From: JBIOJB01 sp044450465
GTDB taxonomy: Bacteria; Chloroflexota; Dormibacteria; Dormibacterales; Dormibacteraceae
Assembly: GCA_044450465.1 (NCBI GenBank)
Contig: JBIOJB010000086.1
Span: forward strand, 1 to 12,882
DNA length: 12,882 nucleotides
Direction of reading: 5' to 3'
The notes under the pieces are model-generated. The model was not told where the DNA came from. It saw nothing but the letters and a program-made list of their open reading frames with translations, and made no database searches. The position numbers and the translations under genes were made by a program. Below, piece by piece: positions 7,483 through 12,882 of this stretch (positions are counted from its first letter, which is position 1; every line of letters starts with the position of its first letter).

Positions 7483-7806
7483 ATGGAATCGACCGATTTG
7501 CGGGCCGGGGTCGCCGAGAGGCTGGCGAGCGCCGATCCGATCGACGCGGTGACCTTCAACACAGCCTGTTTCGTCCTGTCGAAGGCGCTCGAGGAGCTTC
7601 CCCTGTCAGTGCCGCAGGCGGCGCCGCTGGTCCGAACCGTGCTTCGGGTCGCCGGACGCGTGGTCATCGACACGGGGCTGCCCGATTCCGTACCCGACAT
7701 GTGGCCCAACACCCAGCAAATGGCCGTCGAGTGGATGACCTCAGCCCTGAGCGCTCTCGGCTACCGGGTCTCGCCTGCGGGCGAGGTCGAAGAAGGATCC
7801 CGCTAG
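7483..7806 (+). CDS. Hypothetical protein divergent from greA
   Basis: 107 residues, not recognised. It looks like a soluble alpha-helical protein: helices at about 5-40 (ERLASADPIDAVTFNTACFVLSKALEEL is one amphipathic stretch, given in part as DAVTFNTACFVLSKALEEL) and about 43-62, then a Pro/Trp segment (DSVPDMWPNTQQ), then a helix (MAVEWMTSALSALGY). There is no signal peptide, membrane segment or metal motif; one cysteine, C29. Nearly every codon ends in G or C, as in neighbouring real genes, which supports coding. Start ATG 7483 has no Shine-Dalgarno sequence and follows an AT-rich -10-like run, so it is probably leaderless. It ends on TAG 7804-7806 within the palindrome CTAG, which also provides the stop of the convergent TadE-like gene. 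Confidence 0.7.
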   Translation: MESTDLRAGVAERLASADPIDAVTFNTACFVLSKALEELPLSVPQAAPLVRTVLRVAGRVVIDTGLPDSVPDMWPNTQQMAVEWMTSALSALGYRVSPAGEVEEGSR

Positions 7807-8378
7807 AAGTAGACCTCTTCGGCGACCGTTTTCTGCGACAGGTACAGGTTTCCGCCAGGACCTACCAGCTGGGCCAGGGCGGGAGTCGCGGCGCTGAACT
7901 TGATCACGACGAGAACCTCGATGCCGTGACCGGTTCCAGGGTCCGGCCGTGCACCCCACGTTCCATAGGTGCTGCAGGTGCCGAGGTCGCCCCCGCCGGC
8001 CTGGTTGCAAACCCGGACGGCGAAGCACGCGATCTGCGCCCCGCTGAAGCTGCTGGCCACGCAGCCGCTGGGGTCGCCGCAGGTGACGCTGGATGAGGTG
8101 CACACGCCGTAGGGCTGGCCCGGGCCCTCGTTGCCCCAGGCGGCGGTCGTGTTGGGGATGCCCGAGTTGGGCTCTTCACGCACGGCATCGCCGATGTCAC
8201 TCGTGTCCGAGATGATGGCCATCCGGGCGCCGGCCCGCGACGCGCCGGCGGCGTCGATCGACTGCCAGTACGCCCGACCCACGTCGACCGTCAGCAGCAC
8301 GAAGAACAGCAGGACAGGCACTGTGATCGCAAACTCGACCAGTGCCTGCCCGCGGCTCGCTCGACGCCGTCCGATCAT
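7803..8378 (-). CDS. TadE-like pseudopilin, Cys-rich (third gene of the Tad trio)
   Basis: 191 residues. The N-terminal region is a TadE/TadG pattern: basic residues (GRRRASRG), then GQALVEFAITVPVL at 10-23 leading into a hydrophobic helix (about 16-33), then DAAGASRAGARMA at 42-54, the usual post-helix motif. TadE-family proteins are minor pseudopilins of Flp/Tad pili at the membrane-surface interface; E15 matches the conserved glutamate of the LVEF motif. The ectodomain has six cysteines (C93, C100, C106, C118, C124, C135), enough for three disulfides, which is unusual for the family. Start ATG 8378 overlaps the TGA of the TadG-like gene (ATGA), so translation is coupled. The stop shares the CTAG palindrome with the convergent gene. 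Confidence 0.85.
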   Translation of the reverse strand: MIGRRRASRGQALVEFAITVPVLLFFVLLTVDVGRAYWQSIDAAGASRAGARMAIISDTSDIGDAVREEPNSGIPNTTAAWGNEGPGQPYGVCTSSSVTCGDPSGCVASSFSGAQIACFAVRVCNQAGGGDLGTCSTYGTWGARPDPGTGHGIEVLVVIKFSAATPALAQLVGPGGNLYLSQKTVAEEVYF

Positions 8379-10846
8379 TGCGCCAGGTCCACGCTTCCGA
8401 CTGTCTGCTGGCCCGGGCCAGGAGCTCCGACGTTCTTGAAGGTGTAGGACGCGAACGCGTAGTCACCGCACCGGTCTCCATCGACCACGAACACCGCGAG
8501 CGCGACGTAGCTGCCGGTCGGGATGGGGAAGGTGTACTTCACGGTGGCGATGTTGCTCTGGCTCTGCGCCACCGGCTGACCGGCGACGGACGAGTTGCTC
8601 AGGTCCTTCTCATGGCCCCACGTCCACTGGCCTGATACCTCGATCGTCGCCCCGTTGCTGCTGGGGATGGCGTAGGTCCAGTCCGCCGACCCGTTGGGTA
8701 TGTCGCTCGGGGAGGCGGGTGCGACGGTTGACGTCTGTGTGTAAGCGGCGGCGTAGGTCGTCGCGAAGGACGGATACCTCACGTTGACAACGGGACTGAC
8801 CTGGTCCCCAGGCACGTTCCCAGGCGGCGGGATGGTGGCGTTGGCGCTGGGCACGGGGTTCCAGATGCCCTGAGAGAAGAAGACAGGCTGCCCGTTGTTC
8901 TCCTTGATGAACTGGTCGTAGGCGTCCATGGCCCACTCGTCGGTGTAGTTGACGGTCAGGATCTCGTATCCGGGCGTTGTCGACGCCGTGAGCGTAGCGC
9001 TCGAGATGATCGAGGTCTCGTTCTTGCCCGAGGTCGCGATGCCGGGTACCGTGCCGGCGCCGTAGCCCTGGGAGAAGTCGAGCGTGCCGCTGGTGCCGAA
9101 GGTCGTGAACGAGTAGGCGAGGACCTGGCCCAGCACCGAGGTGGAGGACGCGCCGCCGCCACCGGGCGCGCTGCCGTCGAGGTGGACGAAGGAGCCGTTC
9201 TCCATGTCGATGAAGATCGGTGAATTGCCGGCCTGGCTGTTGCTGTTCACGCCGGCGCCGGCGAAGTTGACTCCCGTCACCTCGTGGGTGACGACGAAGC
9301 CGCCGGAACCCGTGTCAAGCAGGAAGACGGTCGCGTTTCCGCTAACGATCGTGGGGTCGCCACCGCCGCCGTTCGCGCCACCCGAGGCGCTGCCGTTGCA
9401 GGAGCTCGAGGTTGGCGCCACGTAGGCGGAGAAGGAGCCGGCGCCGTGGCCGATCCACACGCCTGCGGTCAGGTTAGGGCACGCGTTGGCGGCGTTGGGC
9501 ACGCCGACGACGGCCGGAGTGCACAGGTCGAAGTCAGCCGCCACTTCGTTTGTGTGGTCGATACCGTTCGCGGTGTAGCCGCCCGAGGTGAGCGTGTTCA
9601 CAGGAGCGACGCCTGTGATGTCGTAGATGCCCTGGTCGAACTCATACGTGCCGTGGTTGATCACGATGGAGCTGTAAATTCCGGGCTCGATCAGATACTG
9701 CTCGGTGGCGTTGGCGCACGGTCCGTACACCTTCTGCCCGTTCAATACGAGCGAGCCACAGTTGTTCACCGGCCTGGTGATGCTCGGCGCCCAGTAAGCC
9801 GGGGAGATGTAGTTGGTCTGGTTGGTGTCCAGCTCGGCGAGACCCGCCTGGCCGGTCGTCGTGCAGGCCGTGGCGTGCGCCGCCCCGGTGCCGAACTTGG
9901 AGCAGTAGATCTTCGACCCCGGTGCCACTGCGAGGCCGGCGGTCCCGACGACTCCGTTGGTCACGCATGTCGCCACGTTGTACGGATCGCAGATGGTCGT
10001 GCGTGCCTGGATGACCACGTCGCCGTTCGACTGCACGGCGGTCACGTCCTGGGCCGGGTTGAAGTACGTCCCGTCATACCCCTTGATGACGGGGTTGCTG
10101 CCAGTGGCGGCCCAGAGGGTCGGGCAGTTGTTGGCCGCGGTCTTGGTGGGATCGCACGACAGCTGTGTTCGCGAGACCGGTTTCGACTCGTTGAAGCACT
10201 GCATGCTGCCGCTGCAGCCGGTGATCGGCTCGTAAAGGACCAGAGCCGAGGGCCACGGGGCATTGATGTTCGATCCTGGCAGGATCGCGTGCGCGCTCGC
10301 GCCAACTGTGATGTACACACTCTTGATCCCGAGCACGCTCGTGAAGATCTCAGACACGCTCGTGGTGATGACGACCTGCACGCAGGAGTACGTGCCGGTC
10401 CCCGTGCAGACCGGTGGCACCGGAGCGCCGGGCAGGGCCTGGGCCGGGGAGTTCAGCGTGACCTTGTTCGTGAACCCGCTGGTGGCAGCGCACGGAAGCC
10501 CGGTCGCGTCGAACCAGGTGGTCGTGAACCCGCCGCCGGCGGTGGAGTCGCAGGTCGTGTTGTAGTTGGTCGGGAAGCCGTTGTTGGCGGCGAAGTCGTG
10601 CGCCGCAATCACAGCGTTGGAGCCTGAGCTAAGGGCAACGCTCAGGTTGCCGGACAGGGTCATCTCCTTGGCGGCAGCGAGCGCCGCGAAGTCGACGGCG
10701 TTCTGAGCGTCGCGCTTGACCAGGTAGTCCCGGCTCGCGTCGATGGCCAGGCCCGCGATGGCGGCAAGCACCAGGAAGCCGGCAGCTGCGATCGGCAGGA
10801 TCTGCCCGGACTGTCGGCGGAGGGAAGTGCTGTACCGGTTCTTCAT
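8375..10846 (-). CDS. TadG-like surface protein, large Cys-rich ectodomain
   Basis: 823 residues. Residues 1-60 fit the TadG-like N-terminal domain: basic start, SGQILPIAAAGFLVLAAIAGLAID-type helix (first part SGQILPIAAAGFLVLAAI), then RDYLVKRDAQNAVDFAALAAA in part (QNAVDFAALAAA). The rest should be outside the cell. The middle (about 280-600) has Gly/Asn/Thr-rich short strands such as EPGIYSSIVINHGTYEF (387-403), the 'pGiY...i' rhythm of TadG-type and other beta-helical regions. A Gly-rich linker lies at 484-497. The C-terminal 140 residues look like a beta-sandwich ending in an AFVVDGDRCGDY-like stretch. I count 18 cysteines. I see no von Willebrand MIDAS motif (DxSxS), which many TadG proteins have. 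Start ATG 10846 overlaps the stop of the upstream TadE gene (ATGA). An adhesin or pilus-associated role is inferred. Confidence 0.85.
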   Translation of the reverse strand: MKNRYSTSLRRQSGQILPIAAAGFLVLAAIAGLAIDASRDYLVKRDAQNAVDFAALAAAKEMTLSGNLSVALSSGSNAVIAAHDFAANNGFPTNYNTTCDSTAGGGFTTTWFDATGLPCAATSGFTNKVTLNSPAQALPGAPVPPVCTGTGTYSCVQVVITTSVSEIFTSVLGIKSVYITVGASAHAILPGSNINAPWPSALVLYEPITGCSGSMQCFNESKPVSRTQLSCDPTKTAANNCPTLWAATGSNPVIKGYDGTYFNPAQDVTAVQSNGDVVIQARTTICDPYNVATCVTNGVVGTAGLAVAPGSKIYCSKFGTGAAHATACTTTGQAGLAELDTNQTNYISPAYWAPSITRPVNNCGSLVLNGQKVYGPCANATEQYLIEPGIYSSIVINHGTYEFDQGIYDITGVAPVNTLTSGGYTANGIDHTNEVAADFDLCTPAVVGVPNAANACPNLTAGVWIGHGAGSFSAYVAPTSSSCNGSASGGANGGGGDPTIVSGNATVFLLDTGSGGFVVTHEVTGVNFAGAGVNSNSQAGNSPIFIDMENGSFVHLDGSAPGGGGASSTSVLGQVLAYSFTTFGTSGTLDFSQGYGAGTVPGIATSGKNETSIISSATLTASTTPGYEILTVNYTDEWAMDAYDQFIKENNGQPVFFSQGIWNPVPSANATIPPPGNVPGDQVSPVVNVRYPSFATTYAAAYTQTSTVAPASPSDIPNGSADWTYAIPSSNGATIEVSGQWTWGHEKDLSNSSVAGQPVAQSQSNIATVKYTFPIPTGSYVALAVFVVDGDRCGDYAFASYTFKNVGAPGPGQQTVGSVDLAQ

Positions 10847-11451
10847 TCTGTTGTCACCACCGAGACCGTTTTCACGATCACATTTGGAATGAGGCTGCTG
10901 ACAAAGGGCGTGAGCGGCGTGAAGTGATACTGGATCTCAACCGCGACGTGCTTGACGGTCTGGCTGACGGCACGCGGGTTGACGGGGCTGGTGCAGTTGG
11001 TCTCCTGCGGTGTTGCGGTCGCCACCGCCGGCCAGATGTAGGCGTAGCCGACGTTGGGCGGGATCGCCGAGGCAAGAGCCGGCTGGAGGGATCCGCTCGG
11101 GTTGTTGGGATCGCTGTCGCCGACGAGCGAGCCCGGGTCCATCTGGACGGGGAAGCCCTGGCCCACGAGCTCGACCTCCTGGATCACCGCGCAGTCGCTG
11201 TACACAGACGCCTGCAGGGAGGCCGTTCGGGCGCCGTCGCGGGCGGCCGACGAGATCGCGGTGTAGGCGTACAGGAGGCGGCCGATGTCGACGGCCGCGA
11301 ACATGATGATGAGGAAGATCGGAGCGACCAGGGAGAACTCCACAAGCGCCTGGCTGCGCTCGGATCGCCTTGGATCGCGTGCGGGTTTCACCGCGCGATC
11401 AACGGTCGCTGCGGCCCGCGCCCGCTTTTTCGTCCCGCCTGCCTTGCACAC
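10843..11451 (-). CDS. TadE-like pseudopilin (first gene of the Tad trio)
   Basis: 202 residues from GTG 11451. A long basic leader (about 1-33, with KKRARAAA and RDPRRSERS) precedes SQALVEFSLVAPIFLIIMFA at about 33-52, the TadE motif and membrane helix. Then come DIGRLLYAYTAISSAARDGAR (55-75, the last part SSAARDGARTA being the usual post-helix motif) and an ectodomain of about 120 residues with two cysteines, C87 near the front and a second near the PQETNCTSP stretch. Minor pseudopilin of a Flp/Tad-type system is the likely role. An AGGA sits 6 bases before GTG 11451, supporting this start. GTG at residue 21 would give a shorter basic leader more usual for TadE and cannot be excluded. First gene of the operon; the stop overlaps the next start (ATGA). 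Confidence 0.85.
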   Translation of the reverse strand: MCKAGGTKKRARAAATVDRAVKPARDPRRSERSQALVEFSLVAPIFLIIMFAAVDIGRLLYAYTAISSAARDGARTASLQASVYSDCAVIQEVELVGQGFPVQMDPGSLVGDSDPNNPSGSLQPALASAIPPNVGYAYIWPAVATATPQETNCTSPVNPRAVSQTVKHVAVEIQYHFTPLTPFVSSLIPNVIVKTVSVVTTE

Positions 11452-11699
11452 ACCCAGTCCTAGTGTTGGATCAACGAAGCGGGGGGCGCGATCTTGCGCT
11501 CCCTGTCCGGCGCCTGACGTATTCCGCTCCCGATCCGGCGCTTACCTATTCAACCCGAAACGCCCCCAAATGGGGCCGTTTTAACTCACAAGCCCCTGAT
11601 CTGGGCGGCTGGGCCATGATTGAACGAGCTCGTGGCGAACTCCAGCCGGCGGCCGCTTGTGGAAATTTACATTTGGCCGGCGCGGGCCGGTGCCATCCG
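11452..11699. other. Divergent intergenic region with a stem-loop, Tad operon side
   Basis: About 250 bases between the Tad trio and the small plus-strand ORF. I see no RNA gene or riboswitch I can name. It contains an inverted repeat, AAACGCCCCC (11558-11567) against GGGGCCGTTT (11572-11581): 5 bp plus 4 bp, one C/C mismatch and a 4-base loop. AT-rich pieces at 11662-11674 include TACATT (11668-11673), a possible -10 for the plus-strand ORF. No convincing -35/-10 pair for the Tad operon was found. If the small ORF is not real, the gene-free stretch runs on to 11825. Confidence 0.5.
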
Positions 11700-11942
11700 A
11701 TGACCTCGCCGAGCAGCTTAGCCAGAGCTCCCCAGCGCTCTCGCCGGTGGCAGGAGATCCGCGCCCGCGCCATCGACGCCAACTTCGACTCGGACCGGCG
11801 GGCCGGCGAGCACGTGGCGGTCTTTCTACGCTGGGTGTTCCTCATCGTCCTCGGGGCGAAGCGGGCGGCCGGCGACGGGAGCCTCGAGCTGGAGCTGCCC
11901 GACGCGGCGCTGCCTCAATCCGGCCTCCCGAGGACGGGTTAG
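11700..11942 (+). CDS. Small hypothetical protein, antisense overlap with nuclease gene
   Basis: 80 residues, ATG 11700 to TAG 11942, not recognised. It contains a basic helix (RRWQEIRARAIDANFDSDRR), a short hydrophobic segment (VAVFLRWVFLIVLGAKRAAG) and an acidic tail (SLELELPDAAL). It might be a single-pass membrane or membrane-associated peptide. In the part not shared with the opposite gene (11745-11825), 26 of 27 codons end in G or C by my count, with a lower GC at position 2, the pattern of real genes here. The last 117 bases overlap the minus-strand nuclease in the same codon register. No Shine-Dalgarno sequence is seen. Either this gene is real and the nuclease has an unusually long tail, or the signal is a chance mirror. 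Confidence 0.45.
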   Translation: MTSPSSLARAPQRSRRWQEIRARAIDANFDSDRRAGEHVAVFLRWVFLIVLGAKRAAGDGSLELELPDAALPQSGLPRTG

Positions 11943-12882
11943 CTTCCGCCGCAGCCGGTCGCGTCGGTGGTCGAGCTCTTGCGCCAGCTCGGGCATGCGA
12001 CGTTGCGCCGCCTCGACCACGCTCAACGCCTGCTCGGGATCTCGACGTCTCCACTCGAGCAGCCGGGCTCGGGCCACGGACACCCTCACGTCCTCGGTTG
12101 CATGCGACTCCACCCAAGCAAGGAGATCATCAGCCGCGCCGATCGAGCCGCGGCGCAGGAGGCGTCTGGCGATGGTGAGACCGGCAGTGGCGGCGGCGCC
12201 GCCGCTGGCGAAGGCGGTCGCGTTGCGCAGGGCTCGCCAGCCGTCGGCGCGGGCTCCGCGCCGGAATCGGTGCTTGCCAAGCGCGAGCCAGTCGTCGGCG
12301 TCCATCCCCAACTCGCCGCCGTTGAGCCGAAGCAGCAGCCTGGAGTGGAGGTGGACGAGGCTTATGACGTCGAGCCGGTTGTGCTCGAGGGCGGCTTCCA
12401 GCCGCTCGGTCGCCCCCATCCGGAGGTAGTCGAAGTACGCGTCAGGCACCTGCGCGCTGGGCACCGGGTCATCGCGCTCGTAACCGAGGATCCGTTCCTC
12501 GACCACGCGGAGGTTGCAGCTTTCGAGTCGGTGCCGGTACAGGGACCTGACGAGCGTCAGCAGGTCGACGTGCTGCGCATGGGCGAACTCTCCGCGCATG
12601 CGGGCCATGACCCATCGGGTCCGGAGGATCGGCAGGTCGAACGACGCCCCGTTGAAGGTGGCGAGCTGCGAGGCCGGCGCGATCTCGTCGAGCAGCGCGT
12701 GAAGAAACGCGGGCTCCATGCCGGGTTCGGGCAGAAAGAACTGCGCGACACGCAAGCCGCAGTCGATGGGTCGGGCCACCGCCGCGGCGAAGACGAAGGT
12801 ACCTGTTCCGCCGGCGAGCCCGGTGGTCTCCGTGTCGAGATAGGCGGCGTTCCCCGGGTCCGGATCCAGCATGGGCAGCGCC
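11826..12882 (-). CDS. YprB-like DEDD exonuclease (RNase H-like fold), 5' end outside window
   Basis: 348 residues are visible from the first in-frame ATG (12872), but the frame stays open to the window edge (Ala-Leu-Pro upstream) and the family usually has residues before the first motif, so the real start is probably outside. YLDTETTGLAGGTGT (11-25; D13, E15) is exo motif I. TFNGASFDLPIL (72-83; D79) is motif II. HVDLL (101-105; D103) is an extra conserved acidic residue. HNRLDVISL (164-172; H164, D168) is motif III. These are the four acidic residues expected for metal-dependent 3'-5' exonuclease activity on nucleic acid; the substrate is unknown. The C-terminal part (about 190-310) is helical, TPR-like. 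The last 40 residues are a charged tail (RPEDDEEHPA) overlapping the plus-strand ORF. Such genes often sit near a DEAD/DEAH helicase; none is visible here. Confidence 0.9.
   Translation of the reverse strand, partial: ALPMLDPDPGNAAYLDTETTGLAGGTGTFVFAAAVARPIDCGLRVAQFFLPEPGMEPAFLHALLDEIAPASQLATFNGASFDLPILRTRWVMARMRGEFAHAQHVDLLTLVRSLYRHRLESCNLRVVEERILGYERDDPVPSAQVPDAYFDYLRMGATERLEAALEHNRLDVISLVHLHSRLLLRLNGGELGMDADDWLALGKHRFRRGARADGWRALRNATAFASGGAAATAGLTIARRLLRRGSIGAADDLLAWVESHATEDVRVSVARARLLEWRRRDPEQALSVVEAAQRRMPELAQELDHRRDRLRRKLTRPREAGLRQRRVGQLQLEAPVAGRPLRPEDDEEHPA

Noticed and set aside
7452..7712. N-terminal extension of GreA to 241 residues
   Set aside because: A strong Shine-Dalgarno precedes ATG 7451, GreA is normally about 155-160 residues, and the extension runs antisense through the 107-residue gene with no GreA similarity.
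9284..10627. A 447-residue open frame on the plus strand across the TadG-like gene
   Set aside because: It is antisense to a gene with clear TadG features and export signals. Its product is low-complexity Arg/Gly/Val-rich with no domain, as expected of a shadow frame in GC-rich DNA.
10924..11463. A 179-residue plus-strand open frame antisense to the first TadE gene
   Set aside because: The opposite strand encodes a clear TadE motif and membrane helix. This frame gives Arg/Gly/Asp-rich sequence only.
11452..11699. Riboswitch or small RNA in the Tad upstream region
   Set aside because: Only one short hairpin could be formed by eye. No known riboswitch core such as a c-di-GMP, cobalamin or T-box element was recognised.

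Overview
The window is high-GC bacterial chromosome. Genes are tightly packed and almost all codons end in G or C. Several genes appear to begin at or within a few bases of a promoter-like hexamer with no Shine-Dalgarno sequence (leaderless mRNAs). The gene families (CDF zinc transporter, FadD-type acyl-CoA ligase, GreA, TadE/TadG pilus proteins, YprB-like nuclease) and the leaderless style fit a high-GC lineage such as Actinomycetota, Chloroflexota or Dormibacterota. The sequence alone does not decide between them. I see no tRNA, rRNA, CRISPR array, insertion sequence or prophage gene.

Layout: 1-143 is the tail of a Ppx/GppA-type phosphatase, followed after 9 bases by a CDF zinc/cation exporter (153-1082). 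A secreted polysaccharide deacetylase with an Ig-like domain (1142-2251) follows from its own leaderless promoter. Tail-to-tail with it on the minus strand is a 560-residue protein of an uncharacterised family (2256-3938). Its C-terminal part looks like a nucleoside phosphorylase/AMP nucleosidase domain. Divergent from that is a secreted helical-repeat protein (about 4015/4033-4764). A GC-only hairpin with an 11-base C run separates it from the next minus-strand block.

The minus-strand block 7451-4812 reads greA, then a long-chain acyl-CoA synthetase, then a small Cys-motif protein with MADPE repeats. Divergent from greA is a 107-residue orphan gene (7483-7806), which ends on a CTAG palindrome shared with the next operon. 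The minus-strand operon 11451-7803 is a compact TadE / TadG-like / TadE trio. Both junctions are ATGA overlaps, and the middle gene encodes an 823-residue, 18-cysteine surface protein. No Tad ATPase or prepilin gene is in the window. Divergent from this operon is a short unrecognised ORF (11700-11942), which overlaps the tail of a YprB-like DEDD exonuclease that runs off the right end.

The genes do not form one pathway. Themes are cell envelope and surface (deacetylase, repeat protein, Tad trio), metal export, lipid activation, transcript elongation and nucleic acid/nucleotide metabolism. The most promising for new biology are the nucleosidase-like protein, the Tad trio, the small Cys-motif protein and the strongly coding-like 80-residue antisense ORF.
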